A stretch of 16,354 bases of DNA from contig DASWMP010000369.1 in the NCBI GenBank assembly GCA_036399695.1, forward strand, positions 1-16,354, in the 5' to 3' direction. Source of the DNA: DASVEE01 sp036399695. GTDB lineage: Bacteria > Acidobacteriota > Thermoanaerobaculia > Gp7-AA8. Below the pieces are notes generated by a model. The model was not told the origin of the DNA, did not search any database, and was given only the letters and a program-made list of their open reading frames with translations. Numbering within the stretch: position 1 is the stretch's first letter; each line of letters begins with the position of its first letter. This document shows, piece by piece, positions 7,174-14,080 of this stretch. The position numbers and the translations under genes were made by a program.

Positions 7174-7971
7174 ATGGACGTCAATCCCAACGCACCTCTG
7201 CTGGACGCAAAGGACGTCACGATCCGCTTCGGAGGACTCACCGCCGTCTCCGAGTTCAACCTGGCGATCCGGCCGAACGAGCTCGTCGGCCTCATCGGGC
7301 CCAACGGCGCCGGCAAGACCACGGTCTTCAACATGCTGACCGGCGTCTACAAGCCGACCGAAGGGGACATTCAGGTGCAGGGCGTCTCGACGCGGCAGTT
7401 CAAGCCGTTCCAGATCACCGCCCTCGGCGTGGCCCGCACGTTCCAGAACATCCGCCTCTTCAAGGAGCTGTCGGTCCTCGACAACGTCAAGATCGGCGGC
7501 CATATCCACTACAAGTACTCCGGCACGTCGGCCGTGCTGCACACGAACCGCTTCCATACCGCCGAAGAAGAGGCGGAGGTGGAAGCGCGCAAGCTGCTCG
7601 ACATCTTCGGCCTGCATCACCGCGCCGAGGATTACGCGAAGAACCTCCCGTACGGCGACCAGCGCCGCCTCGAGATCGCCCGCGCCCTCGCGGCACGTCC
7701 GAAGCTGCTGCTCCTCGACGAGCCGGCCGCCGGCCTCAATACCGGCGAGACGATGAAGCTGATGGACAAGATCCGCGAGATCCGCGAGCGCTTCAAGGTC
7801 GCGGTGCTGCTGATCGAGCACAACATGGAACTGGTGATGGGGATCTGCGAGCGGATCGTGGTGCTGAGCTTCGGCAAGACGATCGCCCAGGGCTCCCCGG
7901 ACGAGGTACGCGCGAATCCGCTCGTCATCGAGGCCTACCTCGGCGAGCCGGCGGAGGGAGCGGAGCTATGA
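7174..7971 (+). CDS. livG: ABC transporter ATP-binding protein LivG
   Basis: A 265-residue cytoplasmic ATPase that drives the importer together with LivF. Walker A is GPNGAGKT (42-49), and the family-typical variant signature is YGDQRRLEIARAL (from Tyr160) in place of LSGGQ. Walker B is LLLLDEP with Asp182-Glu183, and the switch histidine is His216 in LIEHNMELVM. The modified signature and the phrase VARTFQNIRLF are diagnostic for LivG rather than LivF. The ATG immediately follows the livM stop, with GGTGA a few bases before it. The end overlaps livF by 4 bp (ATGA). Confidence 0.96.
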   Translation: MDVNPNAPLLDAKDVTIRFGGLTAVSEFNLAIRPNELVGLIGPNGAGKTTVFNMLTGVYKPTEGDIQVQGVSTRQFKPFQITALGVARTFQNIRLFKELSVLDNVKIGGHIHYKYSGTSAVLHTNRFHTAEEEAEVEARKLLDIFGLHHRAEDYAKNLPYGDQRRLEIARALAARPKLLLLDEPAAGLNTGETMKLMDKIREIRERFKVAVLLIEHNMELVMGICERIVVLSFGKTIAQGSPDEVRANPLVIEAYLGEPAEGAEL

Positions 7972-8678
7972 GCCCGATTCTCTCGATCCAGGGCCTGGAA
8001 GTGGGCTACGGCAACATCCCGGCGCTGCATGGCATCGATCTCGAGGTCGAGAAGGGGGAGATCGTCACGTTGATCGGTGCGAACGGCGCCGGCAAGACGA
8101 CTACCCTGCGCACCATCTCCGGCCTGCTCAAACCGCGCAGGGGGACGGTGTCGTTCAACGGCGCCGACATCTCCGGCGTGAAGCCGCACGTCATCACCGG
8201 CAAGGGGATCTCGCACGTCCCGGAAGGGCGCGGCATCTTCGCGAACCTCTCGGTGCAGGACAACCTCGAGCTGGGGGCCTACCTGCGCAAGGACAAGATC
8301 TCCCAGGCCGAGTACGAGCGGATCTTCACGCTCTTCCCGGTGCTGAAGGACCGGTTCAAACAGAACGCCGGCACGCTCTCCGGCGGCGAGCAGCAGATGC
8401 TGGCCATCTCCCGCGCCCTCATGGCCAGGCCGGCGGTGCTGCTGCTGGACGAGCCGTCGCTGGGGCTCGCGCCACAAATGGTGCAGACGATCTTCCGCGT
8501 CATCCGCGAGATCAACGCCGAGGGGACGACCATCCTGCTGGTCGAGCAGAACGCCCACATGGCGCTCGTGACCGCCCACCGGGGGTACGTCATGGAGACG
8601 GGGCGCATCGTGCTGACCGACAGCACGAAGGCGCTCCTGGCGAGCGACCGGGTCAAGAAGGCGTACCTCGGAGGGTAG
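7968..8678 (+). CDS. livF: ABC transporter ATP-binding protein LivF
   Basis: A 236-residue second ATPase subunit. Walker A is GANGAGKTT (37-45), the signature is LSGGEQQMLAISRAL (from Leu137), and Walker B is VLLLDEPSLGLAP with Asp161-Glu162. The phrases ISHVPEGRGIFANLSVQDNL and LVEQNAHMAL are typical of LivF. It starts inside the livG stop (ATGA overlap) behind GGAGGGAG (7953-7960). It closes the operon: the stop is followed two bases later by the large nested palindrome, and no simple U-tract terminator is seen. Confidence 0.96.
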   Translation: MSPILSIQGLEVGYGNIPALHGIDLEVEKGEIVTLIGANGAGKTTTLRTISGLLKPRRGTVSFNGADISGVKPHVITGKGISHVPEGRGIFANLSVQDNLELGAYLRKDKISQAEYERIFTLFPVLKDRFKQNAGTLSGGEQQMLAISRALMARPAVLLLDEPSLGLAPQMVQTIFRVIREINAEGTTILLVEQNAHMALVTAHRGYVMETGRIVLTDSTKALLASDRVKKAYLGG

Positions 8679-8680
8679 TT

Positions 8681-9059
8681 GGGCGAGAAGCAGTTGGCGG
8701 TTGGCAGTACGCCGCTCCGCGGCTCGCGGTTGGCGGTGGATGCACGCCGGAGGCGTGTCGTAAATTAGCCGGTGGCAAGTGCCAAAGGCACGCCGCCACC
8801 GGACAAGATCCGCCCTCCCGCACGACCCCGGCAGGGGTCGCGTTCTGGCAGTAACCACCCGGCACCCCTCCGGGGTGCAAATCTTACTTGCAACGGAACC
8901 GGTGGCGGCTCGCCTGCGGCGCTTGCCACCGGCTAATCTACGACACGCCTCCGGCGTGCCGGGAGCCTGCCCGCGCCGGTGGCCGCCACGCCTGCCCTCC
9001 ACCGCCAACCGCGAGCCGCCGCAGCGGCGTACCGCCAACCGCCCAACTGCATCTCGCCC
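8681..9059. repeat. 379-nt nested palindrome (heptamer arms around further inverted repeats)
   Basis: Three concentric pairs of arms occupy the whole 414-nt gap between livF and the OmpA-like gene; I see no gene here. Outer arms 8681-8740 and 8998-9059 begin GGGCGAGAAGCAGTTGG and contain GTTGGCG heptamers. Middle arms 8742-8779 and 8922-8959 match at 37 of 38 positions and each hold a CACGCC-GGA-GGCGTG hairpin. Inner arms 8780-8802 and 8899-8921 share GCCGCCACCGG. The right side has 38 extra bases (8960-8997). In the inner arms a small stem reads TGCC/GGCA on one side and CGCC/GGCG on the other, a compensatory pair. Could be DNA repeat, structured RNA, or both. Confidence 0.9.
8823..8878. other. 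Two short hairpins in the centre of the nested palindrome
   Basis: In the 96-nt core, CGACCCC (8823-8829) pairs with GGGGTCG (8834-8840) over a GGCA loop. GCACCCC (8862-8868) pairs with GGGGTGC (8872-8878) over a TCC loop. Both have the same C-run/G-run design with 7-bp stems, as do the CACGCC/GGCGTG hairpins in the middle arms. No U-tract follows, so they are not ordinary terminators. Confidence 0.75.
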
Positions 9060-9081
9060 GCTTCTTGCAAATAACGCTTAC

Positions 9082-9087
9082 AGGAGG
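9082..9087 (+). promoter_or_regulatory. Strong Shine-Dalgarno of the OmpA-like gene
   Basis: AGGAGG lies five bases before ATG 9093, the best ribosome site in the window. It starts only 22 bases after the nested palindrome ends, and the short space between (9060-9081) is locally AT-richer. This suggests high translation of an abundant envelope protein. Confidence 0.8.
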
Positions 9088-9092
9088 TACAG

Positions 9093-10385
9093 ATGCAGAA
9101 ACCCCTTCGTGCACTGTTACTTTGTATTTTCATAGCTTTACCGATGGCTGCACAGCAGCCGGATCAGGTGCTTGCGCAGGCTCAGCAGGTGATTGCCGAT
9201 GCGGAGCAGGCGGGCGCGACTACGCATGCGACGGCGCTCCTCGACGAGGCGCGGGCCGACCTGCGGTACGCGCAGCAGAACTGGTCGAATGACCGGAATC
9301 GTGAAGAGGCGCGGATGCGCGCCATGGAAGCGCTCTGGGCCGGACGCGCGGCGTTCGCGAAGGCGCGCTGGCTGAGCACGAACGCGAATCTGCGCATCAT
9401 CGCGCAGGACGTGGAGCGTCTCGGCGGACGAGTCGATGTGCGGCTGCCGGACGAGGCAGCTTCGGCGGCGGCTCCGCTGCGGGACGCCACGCTCGAACAG
9501 CGGCTCCAGTCGGCTCAGCAGGCGCTTGAACGCGCCCGCGGCGCCGGTGCCGAGGAAGTTGCGCGGCAGGATCTGCAGCAGGCGCAGGAAGCGCTCGAGT
9601 CGGCGCGCCGCGGCGCGCAGTCGGACAACAGCAACAACCGCATGAGTGCCGCCTACTCGGCCGGGCTCGCGGAGTTGATCGCCCAGCGTGCGTATTACAC
9701 CGCGCAATCACGCGCGGCCGAGCGTTACGTCACGGAGCTGCAGGCGCAGCGGACGCGACTGAACGAGAACGCGGGTCAGCGTCAGGTCGAGGCGGAGCGC
9801 CTGAAGCGCGAGCAGGCCGAGCGTGAGGCTACCGAGCTCCGGCAGCGGCTCGAGAACGAGCAGGCCGAGCGCCGGCGTATGGAGACCGAGGCCCAACAGC
9901 AGCAGTTGAGGACCCAGGTCGAACAGGCGCAGCAGGCTGCCGAATCGGCCCAGCAGGCCGCGGCGACGGCGCGCGAGGAGAATCGCCGTCTTCGCTTCGA
10001 ACAGGAGTTGGCGCGCCTCGCGGCCACCCGTCAGGACCCGCGCGGCCTCATCGTCACGCTGCCGGGTATCTTCTTCGACACCGGCAAGGCGCAGCTCAAG
10101 CCGGGGTCACGTTCCACGCTGACGAACATCGCCCGGCAGATTGCCAGCGATCCGAACGTGCGCGTGAGCGTCGAAGGGCACACCGACAGCGTCGGCAGCG
10201 ACGCGACGAACCAGCGTCTTTCGGAACTGCGCGCCAGCGCCGTCCGTGACGCTCTCGTCGCCGCCGGCATCCCGGCCGACCGCATCACCGCCATCGGCCG
10301 CGGCGAAGAAGCACCGATCGCCACGAACAACACCGCCGCCGGAAAGCAGCAGAACCGGCGCGTGGAACTGGTGATCACGCAGTAG
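9093..10385 (+). CDS. OmpA-family protein with N-terminal DUF4398-like domain
   Basis: A 430-residue exported protein expected to tie the envelope to peptidoglycan. The signal peptide covers residues 1-20 (ends PMAA). An alpha-helical N-terminal region resembling DUF4398 follows (about 22-120, with LLDEARADLRYAQQNW). Next is a long Gln/Glu/Ala/Arg-rich coiled coil (roughly 200-310), and from Gly318 a C-terminal OmpA domain. The OmpA part contains FFDTGKAQLKPGS, VEGHTDSVGSDATNQRLSE, RASAVRDAL and QNRRVEL, including the Asp and Arg that bind diaminopimelate in this family. There is no beta-barrel. The start is fixed by AGGAGG and the signal peptide. It appears monocistronic: a palindrome precedes it and a terminator follows. 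Confidence 0.92.
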   Translation: MQKPLRALLLCIFIALPMAAQQPDQVLAQAQQVIADAEQAGATTHATALLDEARADLRYAQQNWSNDRNREEARMRAMEALWAGRAAFAKARWLSTNANLRIIAQDVERLGGRVDVRLPDEAASAAAPLRDATLEQRLQSAQQALERARGAGAEEVARQDLQQAQEALESARRGAQSDNSNNRMSAAYSAGLAELIAQRAYYTAQSRAAERYVTELQAQRTRLNENAGQRQVEAERLKREQAEREATELRQRLENEQAERRRMETEAQQQQLRTQVEQAQQAAESAQQAAATAREENRRLRFEQELARLAATRQDPRGLIVTLPGIFFDTGKAQLKPGSRSTLTNIARQIASDPNVRVSVEGHTDSVGSDATNQRLSELRASAVRDALVAAGIPADRITAIGRGEEAPIATNNTAAGKQQNRRVELVITQ

Positions 10386-10392
10386 CCCGGCA

Positions 10393-10422
10393 GGTGCGGG
10401 GCGAGAGCCCCGCACCGTTTTT
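10393..10422 (+). terminator. Rho-independent terminator after the OmpA-like gene
   Basis: A 10-bp perfect GC-rich stem GGTGCGGGGC / GCCCCGCACC (10393-10402 and 10407-10416) with a GAGA tetraloop is followed by GTTTTT (10417-10422). It starts eight bases after the stop codon. Confidence 0.93.
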
Positions 10423-10425
10423 GGT

Positions 10426-10510
10426 TTACCGTATCTCGAGGTGGAAATCCGTATCCGGCGTCACCGTCACTAACCGCTTGCCGTCTTCGTCGTCCAACAC
10501 CGCGGAGGCA
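10426..10510 (-). pseudogene. Possible C-terminal remnant of a minus-strand gene
   Basis: Read on the minus strand, this gap between the terminator and the next plus-strand gene encodes ASAVLDDEDGKRLVTVTPDT followed by DFHLEIR and a TAA stop at 10428-10426. The composition looks like a real protein tail and not like the Arg/Pro-rich shadow frames elsewhere. Its 5' continuation would run antisense into the neighbouring gene, where the reading becomes shadow-like, so the fragment seems cut off at about 10510. It could equally be chance, and I do not recognise a family. Confidence 0.25.
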
Positions 10511-10513
10511 ACA

Positions 10514-11377
10514 ATGCGACGGACACTTCTGGCACTTGGGCTCACAATTCTGGCGGCTGGCGCGGAGGCTCGCGGCGACGGCTTCAATGTTTCGGTCGAC
10601 GTTCCGAACATCAACGATTGCAGCGACTTCCGGATCACGACCGACGGCCAGCGGCTTCCCGTCGTCTCCCAGGACGTGCCGGTGAGCGGGACGGTGCGCA
10701 TCGCCAGCGTCGAGCATGGCGGGATCTACGTCCGCGGCGGGGCCAGCCGGACGACCGTCACGGCGTGCAAGGCGTCGAGGAGCGCCGGTGCGAGCGACGT
10801 CCGCGTCACGCAGAGCAACGGCTCGATCACGGCCGATGGGCCGGACGGCGACAACTGGACCGTCTTCTTCCTCGTGCGCACGGCGCGCGGCGCGGCCCTG
10901 GACCTCGAGACGCGGAACGGACCGATCACGCTGCGCGACGTCGAAGCGCGCGTCACCGCCCGGGCCATCAACGGGCCGATTGCGCTGCGCGACTCCTCCG
11001 GCACCATTGACCTCGAGACGACCAACGGTCCGATCAGCATCACCGGCGGCTCCGGCGACGTGAAAGCACGCGCGCAGAACGGCCCGCTGGCCGTGAACCT
11101 CTCGACCGGTTCCTGGATCGGCTCTCTCGAAGGCTCCACCGAGAACGGCCCTCTGTCGCTGAAGCTCGCCGACAACTACCGCTCCGGCGTCGTCGTCGAG
11201 GCGCGCGGGCATTCGCCCGTGGTCTGCAAGGTCGAGGGTTGCCCCGAGGCCAAGGGGCGGTACCAGTACGACGAAGTGGAGCGCTTCCGTCCGCGCCGGT
11301 TCGAGCTCGGCAACGGCCCCGCCAACGTGCACCTCTCCACGAACAACGGCCCGGTGGTGGTGAAAGCGCTGGACTGA
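10514..11377 (+). CDS. Secreted beta-repeat protein (DUF4097-like)
   Basis: A 287-residue exported protein of unknown function. The signal peptide spans about residues 1-19 (ends AEA). The body contains the recurring motif NGP followed by a short strand: RNGPITL, INGPIAL, TNGPISI, QNGPLAV, ENGPLSL, GNGPANV and NNGPVVV. They are spaced about 16-28 residues apart except for wider gaps near the end, as in the stacked-strand (beta-helix-like) DUF4097 adhesin-like family. Two Cys flank a short segment near the C-terminus (VVCKVEGCPEAKG). GGAGG at 10504-10508, five bases before the ATG, decides the start. The final 13 codons have been copied downstream together with a heptamer array (see 11338-11504). 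Confidence 0.7.
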   Translation: MRRTLLALGLTILAAGAEARGDGFNVSVDVPNINDCSDFRITTDGQRLPVVSQDVPVSGTVRIASVEHGGIYVRGGASRTTVTACKASRSAGASDVRVTQSNGSITADGPDGDNWTVFFLVRTARGAALDLETRNGPITLRDVEARVTARAINGPIALRDSSGTIDLETTNGPISITGGSGDVKARAQNGPLAVNLSTGSWIGSLEGSTENGPLSLKLADNYRSGVVVEARGHSPVVCKVEGCPEAKGRYQYDEVERFRPRRFELGNGPANVHLSTNNGPVVVKALD

Positions 11378-11504
11378 TCGGAAGCAGTTGGCGGTTGGCA
11401 GTTGGCGGTTGGCAGTGGAACACGAGCAACGGCGCCGGTGAGCGTGAAAGCGCTGGACTGCGCGGAAGCAGTTGGCAGTTGGCGGTGGCAGTTGGCCAGT
11501 GGAA
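11338..11504. repeat. Tandem duplication of a gene 3' end plus its heptamer array
   Basis: Copy 1 (11338-11420) holds the last codons of the NGP-repeat gene and the following left array. Copy 2 (11421-11504) repeats both with changes. Shared anchors are CACGARCAACGG, GTGAAAGCGCTGGACTG and CGGAAGCAGTTGGC, and both end in CAGTGGAA. In copy 2 the original stop TGA reads TGC, and the array has lost its strict 7-nt phase (GGCGGTGGCAGTTGGCCAG), so it is the decaying copy. Confidence 0.85.
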
Positions 11505-11600
11505 GCGGCTCGGCGGCAGAAGGGCTGGGCGGCGGCCCACTGCCAACCGCCGACTGCCAACCGCCAACTATGTCGGGCGGCCCACTGCCAACCGCCAACA
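11384..11600. repeat. Double, nested GTTGGCR heptamer palindrome
   Basis: This fills the 223-nt gap between the NGP-repeat gene and the permease. Left arrays are at 11384-11418 (four good units) and 11467-11501 (degenerate). Right arrays are at 11537-11571 and 11580-11600, both starting CCCACTGCCAACCGCC. The first left array and the first right array match over about 33 bp with one mismatch, giving a stable stem. The second right array runs directly into the permease ATG (CCAACAATG), and the first right array ends in the similar CCAACTATG, so the right arm is duplicated together with start-codon context. No independent ribosome site is visible. Confidence 0.88.
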
Positions 11601-12956
11601 ATGGCGTACACTTCGTCCCCGACTGTCCAAATGCCGGTGACGACGAACACCCAAATGTCGCGCGGCCGTCTGCTCACCGTCCTTGGGGTCGGCTTCGGGC
11701 TGGCGGTCACGATCGGAAATGCGATCGGCGCGGGCATTCTGCGGACGCCCGGGACGATCGCCGAGCACCTGCCGACGTTCGCCCCCTTCATCGCCGTCTG
11801 GATCATCGGCGCCCTCTACGCGCTCCTCGGCGCGAACGCCATCGCCGAACTGGCCACGATGGTGCCGCGCTCGGGCGGCCAGTACGTCTTCGTCCGCCAC
11901 GGGCTGGGGGACTACGCCGGCTTCGTCGTCGGCTGGAGCGACTGGATCTCGACGTGCGGGACTACCGCGGCCGTGGCCATCGTTGTCGGCGAATACGCCG
12001 TCAGCCTGTTCCCCGAGGCGCGGACCCACCAGGTCATCGCGCTGGGGGTGGTGGCGGTGCTGACCGTCATCCAGTGGTTTGGCGTGCGGGCCGGCGGCTT
12101 CGCCCAGGACCTCACGAGCGCCATGAAGGCCATCGCCCTGCTGCTCTTCATCGCGGCCTGCTTCTGGCTCGGCACCCGGTCGCCGGCCGACGGCACGGCC
12201 ATCGTCGCCGATCGTGAAGGCTCGCTCATGCTCGCCTTCATCCTCTCCCTGCAGGCCGTGATCTACACCTACGACGGCTGGACCGCCGTCATCTACTTCA
12301 GCGAGGAGGTGAAAGACGCGGCGCGGGCCATCCCGCGGGCGATCTTCGGCGGTGTGGCGCTGATCGCGATGCTCTACCTGCTGATCAACGTGGCCTTCCT
12401 CAGCGTCGTCTCGCTGCCCACCATCGCCGGCGAAAAGCTCGCCGCGGGCGTCGTGGCGGAGCGGATGTTCGGCATGGACGGCGACAACGTCATCCGCCTG
12501 CTCGTCATCGTCCTGCTCGTGAGCGCGGTCAATTCGAACGTGCTGATGGCGCCGCGCGTCCTCTTCGCCATGGCCACGGACGGCCTGTTCTGGCGCGGTG
12601 CCCGCGAGGTCAATCGCGGCGGCACGCCGGACGTTGCCCTGATGATCTCCAGCCTGCTCGCGGCGGCGTTCATCGTCACCGGCACGTTCGAGACCGTCAT
12701 CGCCAAGCTGGCCTTCTTCTTCGTGGCGAACTACACCCTTTCCTTCGTCACGCTCTTCGTCCTCCGGCACAAGGAGCCGGAGACGCCGCGTCCGTGGCGC
12801 GCCTGGGGGCATCCGTTCACGACCGGCCTGGCGCTGCTCGCGTCCGTGGCCTTCCTCATCGGGGCGGTTTACAGTGACACCGTCAGCAGCCTGCATTCGC
12901 TCGGCCTGCTGGCGCTCTCGGTGCCCGCCTACTTTCTGACCCGGCCCAGGAAATGA
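11601..12956 (+). CDS. APC-superfamily amino acid/amine permease
   Basis: A 451-residue integral membrane transporter with about 12 hydrophobic segments. TM1 carries the family motif TIGNAIGAGILRTPG, the unwound Gly-rich helix that binds the substrate amino group. ELATMVPRSGGQYVFVRHGLG and TYDGWTAVIYFSEEVKDAARAIP are further typical APC segments. In-frame ATGs occur at 11601, 11631 and 11655; none has a clear SD. 11601 is chosen as the first after the repeat, but 11655, just before the basic residues ahead of TM1, is a reasonable alternative. It overlaps the oxygenase gene by 4 bp (ATGA), which suggests uptake of that enzyme's substrate. Confidence 0.9.
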   Translation: MAYTSSPTVQMPVTTNTQMSRGRLLTVLGVGFGLAVTIGNAIGAGILRTPGTIAEHLPTFAPFIAVWIIGALYALLGANAIAELATMVPRSGGQYVFVRHGLGDYAGFVVGWSDWISTCGTTAAVAIVVGEYAVSLFPEARTHQVIALGVVAVLTVIQWFGVRAGGFAQDLTSAMKAIALLLFIAACFWLGTRSPADGTAIVADREGSLMLAFILSLQAVIYTYDGWTAVIYFSEEVKDAARAIPRAIFGGVALIAMLYLLINVAFLSVVSLPTIAGEKLAAGVVAERMFGMDGDNVIRLLVIVLLVSAVNSNVLMAPRVLFAMATDGLFWRGAREVNRGGTPDVALMISSLLAAAFIVTGTFETVIAKLAFFFVANYTLSFVTLFVLRHKEPETPRPWRAWGHPFTTGLALLASVAFLIGAVYSDTVSSLHSLGLLALSVPAYFLTRPRK

Positions 12957-14017
12957 CTTATCGATTCGATCCCCGCCTGGCTCACGCCTCCACGATTCCG
13001 TCCAGCTTCTACTTCGATGCGGCGGTGCTGGCGGAGGAAAACCGCTGCGTCTTCGGCAAGGCATGGCAGCTCATCGGCCGCAGCGAACAGGTACGCGAGC
13101 CGGGGCAGTACTTCACCGCCACGGTGGCCGGCGAGCCGCTGCTGATCGTGCGCGGCAACGACGGCGAGCTGCGGGCGATGTCGAACGTCTGCCGCCATCG
13201 CGCCGGTCCGATCGCGAAAGGGGAGGGCAAGCGCCCCGTCCTGCAGTGCGGCTATCACGGCTGGACGTACACGCTGGAAGGGCAGCTCTTCCGCACGCCG
13301 GAGATGAACGGCATCGAGTGCTTCGAGCGGGATCAGTTCGCATTGCCGCGCTTCCGGGCCGACGAATGGCTGGGCCTCGTCTTCGTCTGCCTCGACCCTC
13401 ACGGGCCCACGCTCCAGGAGTTCCTCGGCACGCTCCTCGTCGACATGCCGCCGCACGATTACAGCGGCTTCAGGCTGGCGGCGCGCAAGGACTGGGAGCT
13501 CGACTGCAACTGGAAGGTGTACGTCGACAACTACCTCGAGGGCTACCACATCCCCATCGTCCATCCCGGCCTCTTCCGTGAGCTCGATTATCCGAACTAC
13601 CGCACCGACACGCGCGGCAATTACTCGATCCAGTTCGCCCCGACGAAGAAAGCCGACCGCATCCGCACCACCGAAGGGGACGATCAGGTCCGTTACTTCT
13701 GGATCTATCCGAACCTGATGCTGAACGTTTATCCCGACAACTTCTCGACGAACCTCATCCTGCCGCTCGGCACCGGCCGGACGCTGACGGTCTTCGAGTG
13801 GTACTTCCGGGATCCCGAGGCCGTGCGCCGCGAGATCGACGAGACCATCGCCTTCAGCGACGAGATCCAGATCGAGGACATCGACATCTGCGAGGCGGTG
13901 CAGCGCGGCCTCCGCTCGTTCACGTACGACACGGGGCGCTATTCACCAGAGAGGGAAAATGGCGTCCACCATTTTCACGGCCTCTACGCGTCGGCGATGA
14001 ATATCCCGTTGGGCTGA
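12953..14017 (+). CDS. Rieske non-haem iron oxygenase, alpha subunit (quaternary-amine-oxygenase-like)
   Basis: A 354-residue cytoplasmic oxygenase. The N-terminal Rieske [2Fe-2S] domain has ligands Cys80, His82, Cys99 and His102 (CRH...QCGYHGW). The C-terminal catalytic domain has His199 and His204 in NYLEGYHIPIVHPG and an acidic cluster EDIDICEAVQRGL (308-320) that should supply the third iron ligand, likely Asp309. The bridging residue between the two metal sites, three before the first His, is Glu196; most ring-hydroxylating oxygenases have Asp, whereas carnitine monooxygenase CntA has Glu. Choline monooxygenase and glycine-betaine demethylase are related options. No reductase or ferredoxin gene is nearby. 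The start overlaps the permease stop. Confidence 0.92.
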   Translation: MTYRFDPRLAHASTIPSSFYFDAAVLAEENRCVFGKAWQLIGRSEQVREPGQYFTATVAGEPLLIVRGNDGELRAMSNVCRHRAGPIAKGEGKRPVLQCGYHGWTYTLEGQLFRTPEMNGIECFERDQFALPRFRADEWLGLVFVCLDPHGPTLQEFLGTLLVDMPPHDYSGFRLAARKDWELDCNWKVYVDNYLEGYHIPIVHPGLFRELDYPNYRTDTRGNYSIQFAPTKKADRIRTTEGDDQVRYFWIYPNLMLNVYPDNFSTNLILPLGTGRTLTVFEWYFRDPEAVRREIDETIAFSDEIQIEDIDICEAVQRGLRSFTYDTGRYSPERENGVHHFHGLYASAMNIPLG

Positions 14018-14080
14018 GCTTGTCTGTCCGATGTTCCGGACCTACTCTTTAGGCACACACTTAGAGAGAAGGGGTGGACC

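Noticed and set aside
6043..7821. 592-codon minus-strand open frame antisense to livM and livG
   Set aside because: Spans two clear plus-strand genes and shows only Arg/Asp/Glu/His-rich shadow composition.
8681..9059. CRISPR array or group of coding mini-genes in the repeat-rich gap
   Set aside because: Units are 7 nt and contiguous with no unique spacers, and the open frames there only translate the palindromes.
8653..9292. Small proteins encoded in the livF to OmpA-like gap on either strand
   Set aside because: Their translations are dominated by the inverted repeats and lack ribosome sites; the sequence is better explained as the nested palindrome.
10031..13064. Long minus-strand open frames antisense to the OmpA-like, NGP-repeat and permease genes
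   Set aside because: They cross several well-supported genes and palindromic repeats and carry no recognisable motif.
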